A stretch of DNA of 64,000 nucleotides, taken from NCBI GenBank assembly GCA_963575745.1, contig CAUYUJ010020687.1:88259-152258 (forward strand), written 5' to 3'. A model generated the notes under the pieces. That model saw only the letters and a program-made list of their open reading frames with translations, made no database searches and was not told the DNA's origin. Numbering within the stretch: the stretch's first letter is position 1; each line of letters starts with the position of its first letter. The translations under genes were made by a program, and so were the position numbers. Shown here in pieces: positions 21,355 through 32,891 of the stretch. Source of the stretch: Prorocentrum cordatum. Lineage: Eukaryota; Sar; Dinophyceae; Prorocentrales; Prorocentraceae.

Positions 21355-21480
21355 TGAATCACTTTGACTGTCTTGGAACTTTCCTCTCCATTGCTCGTGC
21401 AAACATCCCACCCTCCCACCCGCAACTTGGTCGCAAGACCTCTTAAGACCCTGACGGTAAGTTCCACACGGCACTTGGCA
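21355..21480. repeat. Composite-repeat link segment L, inverted copy
   Basis: Reverse complement of a conserved ~90-base sequence around GACCAAGTTGCGGGTGGGAG. It recurs at 57430-57530 and 59100-59190, each time between a trinucleotide tract and a T15 array, with a degenerate copy near 56070. Confidence 0.85.
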
Positions 21481-21630
21481 ACGACACCGACGCCGACGAT
21501 GACAGCGACAACGACGATGACGACGACGCCAACGACCGACGACGACTCCGACGACTTCGACGACGACGACAACGACGACGACGACGACACCGACGACGAC
21601 GACGACGCCAGACGCCGACGACGACGACGC

Positions 21631-21666
<36 letters not shown>

Positions 21667-21752
21667 CGGCGACGACGACGCCAACGACGACGCCGACGAC
21701 GACGACGGAGCCGACGACGACGACGACAACGACGACGACGAGAGCGACTTCA
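21480..21752. repeat. (GAC)n tract
   Basis: About 270 bases of GAC with occasional GCC. All three frames are open as Asp, Thr or Arg-rich runs. Confidence 0.95.
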
Positions 21753-22660
21753 GCATCCGCGCGCGGCGGCCGTGCGCATGTGCCCCGCACGGTGTTCTTT
21801 ATAAGAGATTGTGGCCCTGACAAGCGCGCGACCGATGTTAAAGGAGTTCGGCGCGAGCTGTTCGCATGACCGAAATATTGAAAAGCCATTGATGTTTTCA
21901 GGTAAAGCGCGCGGGTAGACATGTTGATTTGTTGTCCAGACGTGTCGAGGAGGCATGGAACGATTCGTGTGATTTCATGAGGCTAGGCCTTGAAGCAGTT
22001 GAACAAAAAGTGTGTTTGGAAGGATTTCAACATGCGCGCGCGGCGGCCGCGCGCATGTGCCCCGCATGGAATGTTTTACAAGGGGTTGCGGCCCTGGCAG
22101 GCGCACGACCGATGTTGAAGGCGTTCGGCGCGCGCGCATAAGTTGCTCGCGTGACAGAAATCTTGAAAACCAATGGGTTTTTCAGAACTCGGAATGCGCG
22201 CGCGGGTAGATTTGCTTGGTTTGCAGATTTATTCTCGAGGATGTATGGGACGATTCGTGTGATTTCATGAAGCTCGGGGTTGAAACCACAATGTGTTGGC
22301 ACCTGCACGCGCGGCAGCCGCGCGCATGTGCCCCGCTTTGTATTTTAAACCAAGGGACTGTGGCCATGGCAGGCGCGCGGGAGTTGTTGAATGAGATCGA
22401 CGCGCGCGCAAAAGTTGCCCAAGAAACCCGATGTGACAGGAATGTTGAACAAAAACTTTGGTTTCCGAAAGATTCGGCAAGAGCGCGCGGGCAGATGATT
22501 CATTATTGTTGGTGAGAAAATCGTATGTTGTCAGAGGTTCTCTTGAAGCGGGATGTTGAAATTGTTGAAAACACAATGTGTTTGGACAGACTTCGACATG
22601 CGCGCGCAGCGGCCGTGCGCGTGCGTCCCGCATGGTATCTTTTAGGAGGGGTCCGTGAAC
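21753..22660. repeat. Satellite P275: tandem repeat with GCGCGC palindromic core
   Basis: Four cores (CGCGCGGCGGCCGCGCGC-like) at about 21760, 22037, 22298 and 22603 give spacings of 260-305 bases. Each unit also carries ATGTGCCCCGC, GTGGCCCTGGCAGGCGC, CGATTCGTGTGATTTCATGA (in some) and a GAACAAAAA segment. Related units continue at 23280-23720 and at 55390-55700, 56440-56590 and 57770-58460. Confidence 0.8.
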
Positions 22661-22789
22661 AAGTGCTATATTACAGCAACAGGGTTCACCGTACAGTATT
22701 TTCGCAAGGGAGCCGACAGGGCACCGATACCGGCCGGGCTGGGATAGTATGAATTCAGACGTAAGGTGAACATAGGTTTTGCCTTTGCG

Positions 22790-23275
22790 TCGCTGACGAC
22801 GACGATGACAACGCCGATGACGTCGACGACGCCGAGGACGACGACGACGACGACGGCGACGCCGCCGACGACGACGCCGACGACGACGAAAAGGACGACG
22901 ACGACGGCGACGCCGACGACGACGACGACGCAGACGACGACGAGGGAGGAGGGAGGACGACGACGGCGACAACGACGACAACGAGGGAGGAGGGAGGACG
23001 GCGACGACGCGAACGACGAAGAAGGAGGGAGGACGGCGACGCCGACGACGACAACGACGAGGGAGGAGGGAAGACGACGACGACGAAATAGGAGGGACAA
23101 CGAAGAAACGCCGACGAAGACGACGAGGGAGGAAGGACGACCACGGCGACAACGACGAAGGAATCGACGACGACGCCAAGACGACGACGACGAGGAAAGA
23201 CAGAGGACGACGACGGCGACGACGACGACGACGATGGAGGAGGGAGGACGGCGACGACGACGACGACGTAAGAGC
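22790..23275. repeat. (GAC)n-rich tract 2
   Basis: GAC/GACGCC units with GAGGGAGGAGGGAGGAC blocks. Its left flank lacks segment L, so it is a truncated copy of the composite repeat. Confidence 0.9.
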
Positions 23276-23735
23276 GCGCGCGCAAGCTTTTGTTGAAAAT
23301 CCGTGTTGCGAAACCCTGTGTTTTTGTGTGTGAGTGTGCTTTGGGCACTCGATTTGGAAACCCTTCCGAAACCGAAGGTCCCTGAAGGATTTCGGCATGC
23401 GCGCGCGACGGCGCGCGCGTGCGCATTTCGTCGTACTCTTTCCCCTGCAGAGGGCATTCGAAAGATTTCGACATGCGCGCGCGAAGCCCGTTTGGTAGTA
23501 TTTGTTTAGGAAATTCTTGAACAACCCATTGTTTTCGTAAGATTTCGCAAGAGCGCGCGCCTAAGTTTTTTTAAGAAAATCAGTGTTGCGAAACACTGTG
23601 TTGTTGTATGTGTTTTAGGAAGTCGATCTTGAAAGCCTTCCGAAACCTAAGGTTTTTGACGGATTTCAGCATGCGCGCGCGACGACGCGCGCGTGCGCAC
23701 TTCGTCACACTTTTTGCAATGACTGTTTGAAAACT
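23276..23735. repeat. P275 units, continued
   Basis: GGCATGCGCGCGCGACGGCG (23395) and AGCATGCGCGCGCGACGACG (23669) mark units about 276 bases apart. Each is preceded by CCTTCCGAAACC(G/T)AAGG and followed by TGCGCA(T/C)TTCGTC. Confidence 0.8.
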
Positions 23736-23939
23736 CATGATGTTTGGTGGACGAGTGTGCACTAATAAAATTTGTTGCAGAGGATGGCGAGGGGCAACCA
23801 TTCCGCTTTGGCTGGGGTAATTTGAGCTCACAGGTAGGATGGACGTTGGGTCATAATCCAATGTGTTTTACATCGGTTCCCGGGGGGTCTTTAAGTTCGG
23901 GGGGGGGATAGAACTTATGTTCTTTTTAGAAAAGAGAAC

Positions 23940-24030
23940 ATATGCGGCACAATCTATGTGATGCAGTCCATGTGGTGAAAGACTATGTGGTACAATACAT
24001 GTGGTGCAATCTATGTGGTGCCATCTAGGT
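23940..24030. repeat. Satellite T15, array 2
   Basis: About six GTGGTGCAATCTATGTG units between the P275 region and the pentanucleotide array. Confidence 0.8.
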
Positions 24031-26075
24031 GGCAAAAAATGCGAAGCAATACAAAGCAATGCGAAGCAATGCAACGCAACGCAAAACTAAGCAATGCAAA
24101 GCAAAGCAATGCAATGTAACGCAATTCAAAGCAATGCAAAGCAAAGCTATGCACACCAACGCAAAGCAAAGCAATGCAAAGAAATGCTCTGCAACACATT
24201 ACCAAGAAATGCAAGGCAACGCGATGCAAAACGATGCAACACAAACATGCAATGCAAAGCGATGCAAAGGGATGAAAAGCAATGCAAAGCGATGCAAAAC
24301 AAAAAGTGGAAAGCAAATCAAAGCAATCCGATGCACAGCAATGCAATGCAGAGCAGTGCACTGCAAAATAATGCCAAGCAATGCGGTGAAAATTAAATGC
24401 AAATCGAAGCAATGCAACGCAATGAAAAGCGATGCAAAGCAATGAAAAGCAATGCAAAGCAATACAAAGCAAAGCAACGCAATGCAAAGCAATGCAATGC
24501 AAAGCGATGCGAAGCAATGCAAGGCAATGCGACGCAGTCCAGAGCAATGCAAAGCAATGTAAAGGACTGCAGGGCAACGCAATGCAAAGCAACGCAGTTT
24601 CATCGCAAGGAAATACAAAACAACGCAATGCAAAGCAATACAAAGCAATGTAAAGAAATACAAAACAACTCAATTCAAAGAAACGAAATGCGACACTGGC
24701 ACGGGCGGACGCAACGCAATGCAAACCAATGCAACGCGACAAAAAGCAATGCAAGGCACTGCAACGCAATGCGAAGCAACGCAAAGCAAAGCAATGCAAT
24801 GCAAAGCAATGCAACGCACAGCAAAGGCATGCAAGACAATGCAACGCAATGAAAAACAGTGCAAACCAAAGCAATGCAATGCAAAGCACTGCAAAGCAAA
24901 GCAACGCAAAGCAATGCAATGCAATGCAAAGCAACGCAATGCAAAGCAATACAAAGCAAAGACATGCACTACAATACACACTAATGCAACGCAAAGCGAA
25001 GCAATTCACTGCAAAGCAAAGCAACGCGAAGCAAAGCAATGCAAAGCAATGCAGCAATGTGCAGCAATGCGCAGCAATACAATGCAATGCACACCCATGC
25101 AAAGCAATGAAAGCCAATCCAATGCACACCAATGCAAACCACAGCGATGCAAGTCACTGCACAGCAACACACTGCAAAGCAAAGCAATGCAAAGCGATAC
25201 AATGCAATGCAAAGGAATGCAATGCAAAGAAATGCAAAGCAATCCAATTCACACCAATGCAAAGCACAGCGAAGCAATTCACTGCCAAGCAACGCAATCC
25301 AAAGAGATGCAGAAGAATGCAACGCAAAACAATACAAAGTAAGGCAAACCAAAGCAAAGCCATGCAAGACAATGCAACACACTGCAAAGCAATGCAACGC
25401 AATGCAAATCAAAGCAATGCGATGGAAAGCACTGCAAAGCAAAGCAAAGCAACGCAAAGCAATGCAATGCAATGCAAAGCAATACAAAGCAAAGACATGC
25501 ACTACAATACACACTAATGCACAGCAAAGCGAAGCCATTCACTGGAAAGCAAAGCAAAACAATGCAAAGCAATGTGCAGCAATGTGCAGCAATACCATGC
25601 AATGCTAAGCAATGCAAAGCAATGCAAACCAATCCAATGAACACCAATGCAAACCACAGCGAAGCAAGTTACTGCGAAGCAACGCACTGCAAAGCAAAGC
25701 AATGCACACCAATACAATGCAATGCAAAGGACTGCAATGCAAAGCAATGCAAAGCAACCCAATTCACACCAACGCAAAGCACAGCGAAGCAATTCACGGC
25801 CAAGCATCGCAATCCAAAGCGATGCAAAGGACTACAAAGCAAAGCAATCCAAAGGCATGCAAGGCAATGCAAGGCCCTGCAAAGCAATGCAAAGCAACGT
25901 AAAGCAACGCAACGCAATCCAAAGCAAGGCAAAGCACAGCGACGCAATTCACTGAAAAGCAAAGCAACGCAAAGCACAGCAATGCAATGCAAGCCACTGC
26001 AGAGACATGCGTCGCAAAAACATGCAATGCAATGCAATGCAATGCAATGCAATGCAATGCAATGCAATGCAATGC
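24031..26075. repeat. GCAAN pentanucleotide satellite, ~2 kb
   Basis: The whole stretch is built of GCAAA, GCAAT and GCAAC pentamers, most often paired as GCAATGCAAA. All frames are open for hundreds of codons (Lys/Gln/Asn/Met on plus, Cys/Phe/Ala/Leu on minus) purely because of the 5-base period. It ends in pure GCAAT units, then a GGCAC-rich tract (26076-26165). A small related patch lies near 31230-31325. Confidence 0.97.
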
Positions 26076-26239
26076 GGCACGGGCGGCACGGGCACGGCAC
26101 GGGGCGGCACGGGGCGGCACGGGGGCGGGCAGGCGCAGCACGGGGCGGCACGGGGGCGCAACGCCCGCAGGCAAGGCCAGATGATCAGACCAACTAAGAA
26201 CCCCGTAAGCTTCCGCAGTTTGGGCAACATAAGTATATC

Positions 26240-26362
26240 AACACTACGACTACTACTACTACTACTACTACTAATAATAATAATAATACCACTACTACTA
26301 CTATTACTACTACTACTACGGCTACTTCTGCTACGGCTACTACTTCTACTACTACTACTACG

Positions 26363-26397
<35 letters not shown>

Positions 26398-26607
26398 AAC
26401 TACTACAACTACTACTGCCATTACCACTACCAATACTACGACTACCACTACTACTACCACTACATTTACCACTGCCACTACGACTACGACTACGACTACG
26501 ACTACGACTGCTACAACAACAACTACTACTACCACGACTACTACTTGTACTACCACGGTTGCTGCTGCTACTACTACTACTACTACTGCTACTACTACTA
26601 CTACCAT

Positions 26608-26665
<58 letters not shown>

Positions 26666-26828
26666 GCTACTACCATTATTATTCCTACGGGTACTACTGC
26701 CTGCGACTTGTACTACTTCTCCTCCTCCTCCTACTACTACTCCTGCTACTCCTACTGGTAGTAGTAGTAGTAGTACTACTACTACTACTACTTCTACTAT
26801 TACTACTACGACTACTATGACTACTACG

Positions 26829-26904
<76 letters not shown>

Positions 26905-26908
26905 ACTA

Positions 26909-26987
<79 letters not shown>

Positions 26988-26990
26988 GCA
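26240..26990. repeat. (TAC)n/(CTA)n microsatellite
   Basis: About 750 bases of CTA/TAC units with scattered variants. The last 180 bases are nearly pure. All frames are low complexity. Confidence 0.97.
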
Positions 26991-27070
26991 CCAATACTAC
27001 GATTACTACAGCAACGAATAATACTGATAACAAAACTATGTTCCCAGACGAGAAATCGTCCCCAGACTAT

Positions 27071-27119
27071 GTTTTCATTATTTTTGAGCATTCCTCCTGT
27101 AGAGGGGCAGGCCCGACTT
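27071..27119. mobile_element. TIR element family E, single end
   Basis: Reverse complement reads AAGTCGGGCCTGCCCCTCTA followed by CAGGAGGAATGCTCAAAA, matching one end of the copies at 17994 and 30433. No partner end is seen to the left, where (CTA)n begins, so the copy is truncated or split by microsatellite growth. Confidence 0.7.
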
Positions 27120-27690
27120 AACCCTAGTCACCACCTCCGTCTGCGACGCCTGGTGGCTTTCGGGTCACAACCCTGGCCTCCGACGGCCGTTGGGGGCGAC
27201 CCCCCTGGAAAGCTCTCGGCGAATCGTGGCTGCTGGAAAGCAAACCGAAGCGAGCCAGCCCCCATAGGACCAACGAAGACTTCCTCCCCCTCCTGTGCTT
27301 CAACTTCGAAAACGTCCTCCAATCCTGGACGCCCCCAATCAGGCCCTCGCGCCCCCCCCCCCCCGATAGGCGCGCCGGAAACAGCACGCACAGGAGGGCC
27401 ACGATCGCCTGCAGCAGCCTCTGGTAGCCCATCGCCCACCCTGCAGGCGGAGAAGCGAAGGCCAGTGGAGCTGGGGCGAGGAGGAGGAGGAGGAGCAGGA
27501 GGAGGAAGGGTACAAGGATGAGTAGGACGAGGGGTCAAGCTAGCCAGGCCGAACTGGTCAGACGGTCCCGCCTTTTCTCACCCTCCCACCCACAACCCAC
27601 AACATAGGAATCCCACCAGCCCTGTGGACGTAGGTGGTCTAGGGCGCTTCCAGCCCCCTTCTTCCCCTTCGGGGAAGGGTTTGACCGATT
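27120..27690. other. No gene supported
   Basis: Unique-looking GC-rich sequence with short frames on both strands and a small GGA run near 27480. Nothing recognisable. Confidence 0.4.
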
Positions 27691-27699
27691 TAGACGGGG

Positions 27700-28350
27700 G
27701 GCTGTGCGAGCGGTCGGAGCGTCCAAGACGGCCGAAGACGGCTCCAAGAGGGCCTCAGAGAGCCCAAGATGACCTCCAAGATTGTCCAAGATAGCGCAAG
27801 ATTCCTCGAAATGGTTTCCAACATGCTCCAAGAGGCCCCAACAACGTTCCAAGACGGCTGCAAGAGGCCTCCGAGACCTCCAAGGAGGCCCCCAAGAAGC
27901 CCCAATCCTTCAAACACCTTAGGAAACCAATTAATTTTGCGTCGTCGCCCGTTCGCTTTCGATAGCCATCCGAGGCCTCGAGATGGCTCCAAGATGACCC
28001 AAGAGGGCCCTAAGAAGAGAGCAACAGCGCCCAAAGACGGCCCAAAGAAGGCCCCAAGAGCGCTTCCACAACGCCCCAAGAGCGTCCCAAGAGGCGATTA
28101 ATGGGGCTCCCGGGCTCCCGAAGAGGGACGCTAATTGAAGCTCCTCTTTTTTGGATCGATGTCTTCCGAGATGGCTCCAAGTGCGCCCCTCAAGTCCCCA
28201 AGAGCGCCCAGGAGGCGCCCAGACGGCTCCAAGAGGCCTCCAAGAGGCTCCCCAAAGACCCCCAAGAAGCCTCAAGAAGATCCCCGAGGCATCCAAGACG
28301 CTCAAAAACGGTTCTGGGCCTGCCAAGAGCCCCCCCAGACGCCCCCCAGG
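27700..28350. repeat. CCCCAAGAGG-family degenerate repeat, plus orientation
   Basis: GCCCCAAGAGG, GGCCCAAGA and TCCAAGATG words recur every 10-20 bases. The family also fills 49560-50130 in the same orientation and 50200-50740, 51230-51860 and 52000-52620 in the opposite one. Confidence 0.7.
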
Positions 28351-28364
28351 CGCCTAGCAAGTCG

Positions 28365-28480
28365 CGACCTGTGGCACGCGACCTGTAGTACGCGACCTTC
28401 TGTCGCATGGTACGCGACCTGTGGTACGCGACCTGTCGGTGATGGTACGCGATCTGTGGTACGCGACCTTGCCGGGTCGC
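28365..28480. repeat. GGTACGCGACCTGT minisatellite
   Basis: About seven units of 14-18 bases: CGCGACCTGTGGTA and variants. Confidence 0.85.
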
Positions 28481-29490
28481 ACTTTGGCCGTCCAGGTCGA
28501 GGAAGGAAGTGGGAGGAGGGAGTAGGACGAGGCGCCCAAGAAACCCCAACGAGCCCCCACGAGGCACCCAACAAATGCCCCAATAAGCTTCCAAGATGCA
28601 TCCAAGGCGCCCCAACAGTTTCTCGGAACAGCCACAACGTTCCCAAGACCATCCATGGATAATACAAGCGCTCAAGAGATACCCTGGAAGGCACCGAGAG
28701 GCATCCAAGAAGCGTCTAACCATTACGCTCGCTCTCCTCCTCCTCCTTCTCCTCCTCATCCTCTTGCTACTCATAATCAGCACATTGATCATCCTTCTCC
28801 CTCCTCCCTCATTCATCCTCGTCCTCCCTCGAGCGATGACGGCTGTCCCCCTCGTTACTCCTACACTTCCCTGATTGTCTCAACTTGCCTGGGCGTCGGT
28901 TTGGGATGGGCTGGTGGGGATACTTTTTGATCGCGACCGCGGCGAGGCAGAGTCGGGCGGCGCCCAGGATATTGCAAACGGGCAACGACCTAAATGAGCG
29001 CACCGGAAGAGGAAGGCGAAGAGCAAAGCACAAAAACGAGCAGGAGAGACGACTGGTGGGAATACTTTTTTGTCGCAGCCGCAAGCGAGGGCGCCAGCGG
29101 CGAGTCAGATCCGAGCGGGCCGCGCAAGAGCCGAATTACCCAACGCCGACGGGCCGGCGACCACAGCAGCGCCTCGGCGGGCGGGCCGGCGTGAGGGGAC
29201 TGATGGGGATACGGGAAGCGTCAAGAATTCATAGTGGCACAACCTGATCTCAGGATTGGAACGCGCGCCCTCCTCACAGAACGGGAGACGCTCGCGCGCG
29301 TCGGGCCGCGCAGGGCCGGGAGCGGCGACCCCTCTGATGGGCGCGGCGACGACGAAGCATGCCGCCGCGCTGACACAGCACGGCCACTCTCACTCACCAT
29401 CTGCGCGACGTCAGGGCGAGGTCGACGTTTCGCCCGTTCTCGCGCGGCCCTGCTGCCGCTGCCGCTTCCTCGCGCTTCGGCGAACGAGCC
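28481..29490. other. No gene supported
   Basis: Mixed sequence with a CTC-rich tract (28735-28770) and otherwise short frames on both strands. The frames from 28885 and 29234 are not backed by a domain or bias. Confidence 0.4.
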
Positions 29491-29492
29491 AT

Positions 29493-29647
29493 CCTGGAGG
29501 TCGGAGAAGGGGTGTGGCAGAAAGGGGCGTGGCACCAATCGTGGGGATGGCGATGTTATCTACGATAGATATCATCGCCAGATCCGCCTTTCTATAACAT
29601 TGGCGCCACACCCCTTTACACCACACCCCTTTCCCACCTCCAGGGCC
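29493..29647. mobile_element. Foldback/TIR element with ~48-bp arms
   Basis: TCCTGGAGGTCGGAGAAGGG at the left pairs with the right end, whose reverse complement reads CCCTGGAGGTGGGAAAGGGG. The arms continue through GTGTGG...AAAGGGG(C/T)GTGGC(A/G)CCAAT. The interior is short and includes a GATATC-like palindrome. Confidence 0.8.
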
Positions 29648-29664
29648 ATTTTGGAGTCCCGAAG

Positions 29665-29870
29665 CGGTGCGGTGACAGACCGTGCGGTGACCTCGAAATC
29701 CCCCAAGACCTCACCGCACGGTCCGTCACCGCACGGCCTTGGGACCCCGGAGGCCCCTGTCGCCCGAGACATCCTCGGAGAGGGACTCGAGTCCCAAAAC
29801 CGTGCGGCGACCCCGAATCCCCACCGATTCACCACACGGTGTGGCCACCGCACCGTTTGGGGGCCCCCGA
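29665..29870. repeat. Cluster of CCGTGCGGTGAC palindromes
   Basis: GTGCGGTGACAGACCGTGCG at 29670 pairs with ACCGCACGGTCCGTCACCGC at 29707. CCGTGCGGCGACC then pairs loosely with CACACGGTGTGGCCACCGCA near 29840. Two consecutive hairpins share the word ACCGCACGG. Confidence 0.75.
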
Positions 29871-30045
29871 GCCATACGCCGCGCCCGCGCGGCAACGACG
29901 CTCCGGAGCGAACGGCGCACGTGCGAGGGGCGACCGGTCGCCCACGCGAGCGCGGGCCCCCGCGGAATTGGCGAGCGCAGACCGTGCGCCGCAAAGGAGC
30001 GAGAGCGCCACTTCTGGTGGAAATCTGCGCAACGCCGGGGCGAGA

Positions 30046-30090
30046 GGAGGAGGAGGAGGAGGAGGAGGAGGAGGAGGAGGAGGAGGCGCA
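30046..30090. repeat. (GAG)n tract
   Basis: About 40 bases of pure GAG within GC-rich sequence. Confidence 0.9.
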
Positions 30091-30269
30091 ACGCCGGAGC
30101 GCTGCTTTCGCCCGCTCGCGCGTCGAGGAAGCTGGGAGCGAAGGGTGCGCGCCGCGCCCCAGCAGGAGAGCTCGAGCCTCCAGGGAGCACCGGGCGCGGC
30201 GCGGAGGCGAGAGCGACACACCCCGGCCTTTTGTCGCGCGGGATGCGCACCCCGTCCCACTCCTGCCCT

Positions 30270-30395
30270 GGGCATCGCTCGGACGTCCATTCCCTGTGTT
30301 TTTTTCGGTTTCGTGCGTGGCTTTTTCGCCAAATCATCAAGGATGCTCCTCGATGGTCCTCGCCGAAGGACACATGCACACGTCCGAGCGATGCC
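30270..30395. mobile_element. TIR element family M2, copy 2
   Basis: Nearly identical to 5661-5787, including both 16-base TIRs and the interior TCATCAAGGATGCTCCTCGA. No flanking direct repeat is evident here, unlike copy 1. Confidence 0.8.
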
Positions 30396-30432
30396 AAGTG
30401 CCTCGCAGATTGCCACACGGACGGCGTAATGT

Positions 30433-30593
30433 GAAGTCGGGCCTGTGCTTCTGCAGGGGGAGTTTGGACGAACAATGAAAAAATAGTCAAAACCTACGCC
30501 AGAATGGTCAAGAGATCATCGAAACATCGCCCCAAAACCATGTTTTGACCATGTTTGAATATTCCTCCTGTAGAGGGACAGGCCCGACTCAAA
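30433..30593. mobile_element. TIR element family E, copy 2, with 8-bp target duplication
   Basis: Left end GAAGTCGGGCCTGTGCTTCT; right end in reverse complement GAGTCGGGCCTGTCCCTCTA. The interior is AT-rich with inverted AAAACAT/ATGTTTTG motifs. CGTAATGT stands directly on both sides (30425-30432 and 30594-30601), a perfect 8-bp duplication. It lies 38 bases after M2 copy 2. Confidence 0.85.
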
Positions 30594-30601
30594 CGTAATG
30601 T

Positions 30602-32880
30602 CACTGTTGAAACGAAAATCGCCACATGGTCTGTTTTACACGTAAGACGAAGGGGCCCGGATCTGGTTGCCATCGGCCAGATGCGGTGGAGAGGCGGAGG
30701 CTATACAAATAAGGACTTAGCTGTCGGCCCCCCGTGCCGTCCTATTCCCTCCCGTCGTCGCGCTCGTCGGCCCCACCAGCGGCCAGACCGAAATTCCCTC
30801 CCAATGTCCCATCCTTACCGACCATGCCGGTGAGCGCAGAGAGAGGGCGAGGCCGCCAGCTTCCAGCTTCGAGCTTCGGTTGGAGGGGGGACACTATCTA
30901 GGGAGAGTTCCATGAGCGTTCCATTTGATCTGAGGTCTCTCCAAACATGTCTGGGCGTTTCTGAACGTCCCCAAGGCTACCCGAGGTCTCTGTTTGAGGA
31001 CCGCCCAGCGGACGCTCAGAGAGCTCACCATAACTTCACTTCGGCCATTGGGTCAGCATTGCATGGAAGGCCAGAACGGCAGCAAGTAGGAGTAGCAAGC
31101 AGGTGAAGCATGGTCGCATCTGGAGTGGGCGATTTGCCGTCAATTCCTCAGTTGACTCCGAAGGGCAATCGGGTCGTTCTAAGCGGTCAGACATACCCAA
31201 ACCATGTCTCCAGAAACGCTACTGCATTGTGCAATTCAATGCAATGCAACTCATTGTGCAAGGCAATGTGCAATCCCATGCACTGCCATGCGCTATGGAG
31301 CGCGCTATGCAATGCAACGCAAGGCTATGCGTTATGGCGTGCAGCATTATGATGATGTGATGTGGCATAACACGTCAGGTAACCGACTGCGATTCATGCC
31401 ATACTGAACGAGAGCGGTGGCCCCCAGCCACAAAAAGGAGGGCGGCAGTAGAACGAGGAGACGCCATAATGCATGAGCGACAGGAGGCAAAGAAAGGGAA
31501 CGAGCCAAGGAGGTGCGCAAGGCGCACTCCCCACCAATCCTTTGGCGAAGTCTCAAAACTTCTCCTTCACTGCTACGCGCTGCTCGTTCCTCCCCCATCC
31601 TCTCTCACCGCCTCCCTCTCCCTTCTCCTCCTCCATCTCCCGATGCTCCTCCCTCTCCTCCGCCACCTCCTTTGCCCCCTCCCCCTCCGTTCTCCGACCC
31701 CCAACTCCTGATCCCCACTCCTTCCGTCATCCGTCTCTTCCGCCTTATTTATCTTTCCCGTGTACACCCCGTCTGCGTCGCGTTTTGCGGCCCAGCTGCC
31801 AGCGCCAAAGAGGGATGTGAGGACGTGGGGTGTCTGGGATGGGTCAGTTCTTCACTTCCCCCCTTCACCTCCCTTGAATTACCAGCCCATTTCCCCAACA
31901 CCCTTATCGGATTACCCCAGACATGAGCATCTCGCCCTCTCCCCCTCCCCACCCCACGCCCAGTCCGCATGCGGACCCTCGTCCGCCCCCCGCGTGCACG
32001 GGGGTCCGACTACAGGGGCGCATTCGGAGCCCTTGTTGGGGGGGTCCCCTGAGAGCCCCAGGAAGCCTTTGATTGGGGGCAAGGCAATCCGCGAACAGAC
32101 TTCAAGAGGGCCTCGGGAAGCTACCCAGTGGATGCTACAGGGGGTCCATTTTGTTGCAGCATTTGTCTGCTGCCCTCCTGGAGTCCATCTTGAGCGCTCT
32201 CTTCGAGCCGTATGCCCGTCGCCGCCATTGCCCTCACTCCTTTTCTCATCCCCCATCGAGCCTGTCGCCCCATCCGTCCCCCCGCCCCGTTCCCACCCCC
32301 ACTCTTACACGACGCTGGGAGGAGAATGGTAAGGAGGAAGAGCAGGAGGAAGAAGCGCCGACAACTCGGCCTCCCGAGTTCGGCCTGAACACATCATCCC
32401 GCCGACAGGCAGGTCAACCCACTATCCACCCTAGAGGTGCTTGCATCCCGTTTCGCGCTGTGAGGGCGGTGCGGATGATGGTGGTGGTGATGGTGGTTGT
32501 GGTTATGATAGTGATGATGGTGTTGATGGCAACGGGGACGAAGGATATTAAGGGAGAAACTGATGTGAACTATAACACCAACCCTGTGTGTAATGAAAAT
32601 GCTAATGCACCCGTACCCAGCGAACCATCGGGATGCACTTCTCAACACGCACTGGCGGCCAGTGCGCATGCGAGATCACGCGATCATACCCACTTGCTTC
32701 GGTCGACGGCTTGACGCATAGCCAGGCTTCGGCAACACCCCCAGAAGACCGCCCTGGATGCCTGGGGGCGGAGACCCCCGCTTGGCCCTATGACCTACAC
32801 ATCGATTTACGTCACGCCGTCGACGGAAACCAGTGATATGACTAAACCTGGGGGGCACTCTGCCCCAACTCCCTAAATTG
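30602..32880. other. No gene supported
   Basis: Contains a CAATGC-rich patch (31230-31325), CT-rich sequence (31590-31700), a short GAGGAAGAGCAGGAGGAAGA tract and a (GATGGT)n-like patch (32475-32530). Short frames on either strand show no domain. This is the leader to the 3' end of gene A. Confidence 0.45.
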
Positions 32881-32891
32881 CAAAATGCATT

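Noticed and set aside
24031-26075. Multiple long ORFs (up to ~370 residues), Cys/Phe/Leu-rich or Lys/Gln/Asn-rich
   Set aside because: A 5-base repeat without stop words keeps all frames open; composition is exactly that of the pentamers.
26007-26909. 300-residue Leu-rich plus frame
   Set aside because: Translation of (CTA)n.
29234-30478. Arg/Ala-rich plus frame across 29.2-30.5 kb
   Set aside because: It crosses three separate TIR or palindromic elements and a (GAG)n tract; not a single gene.
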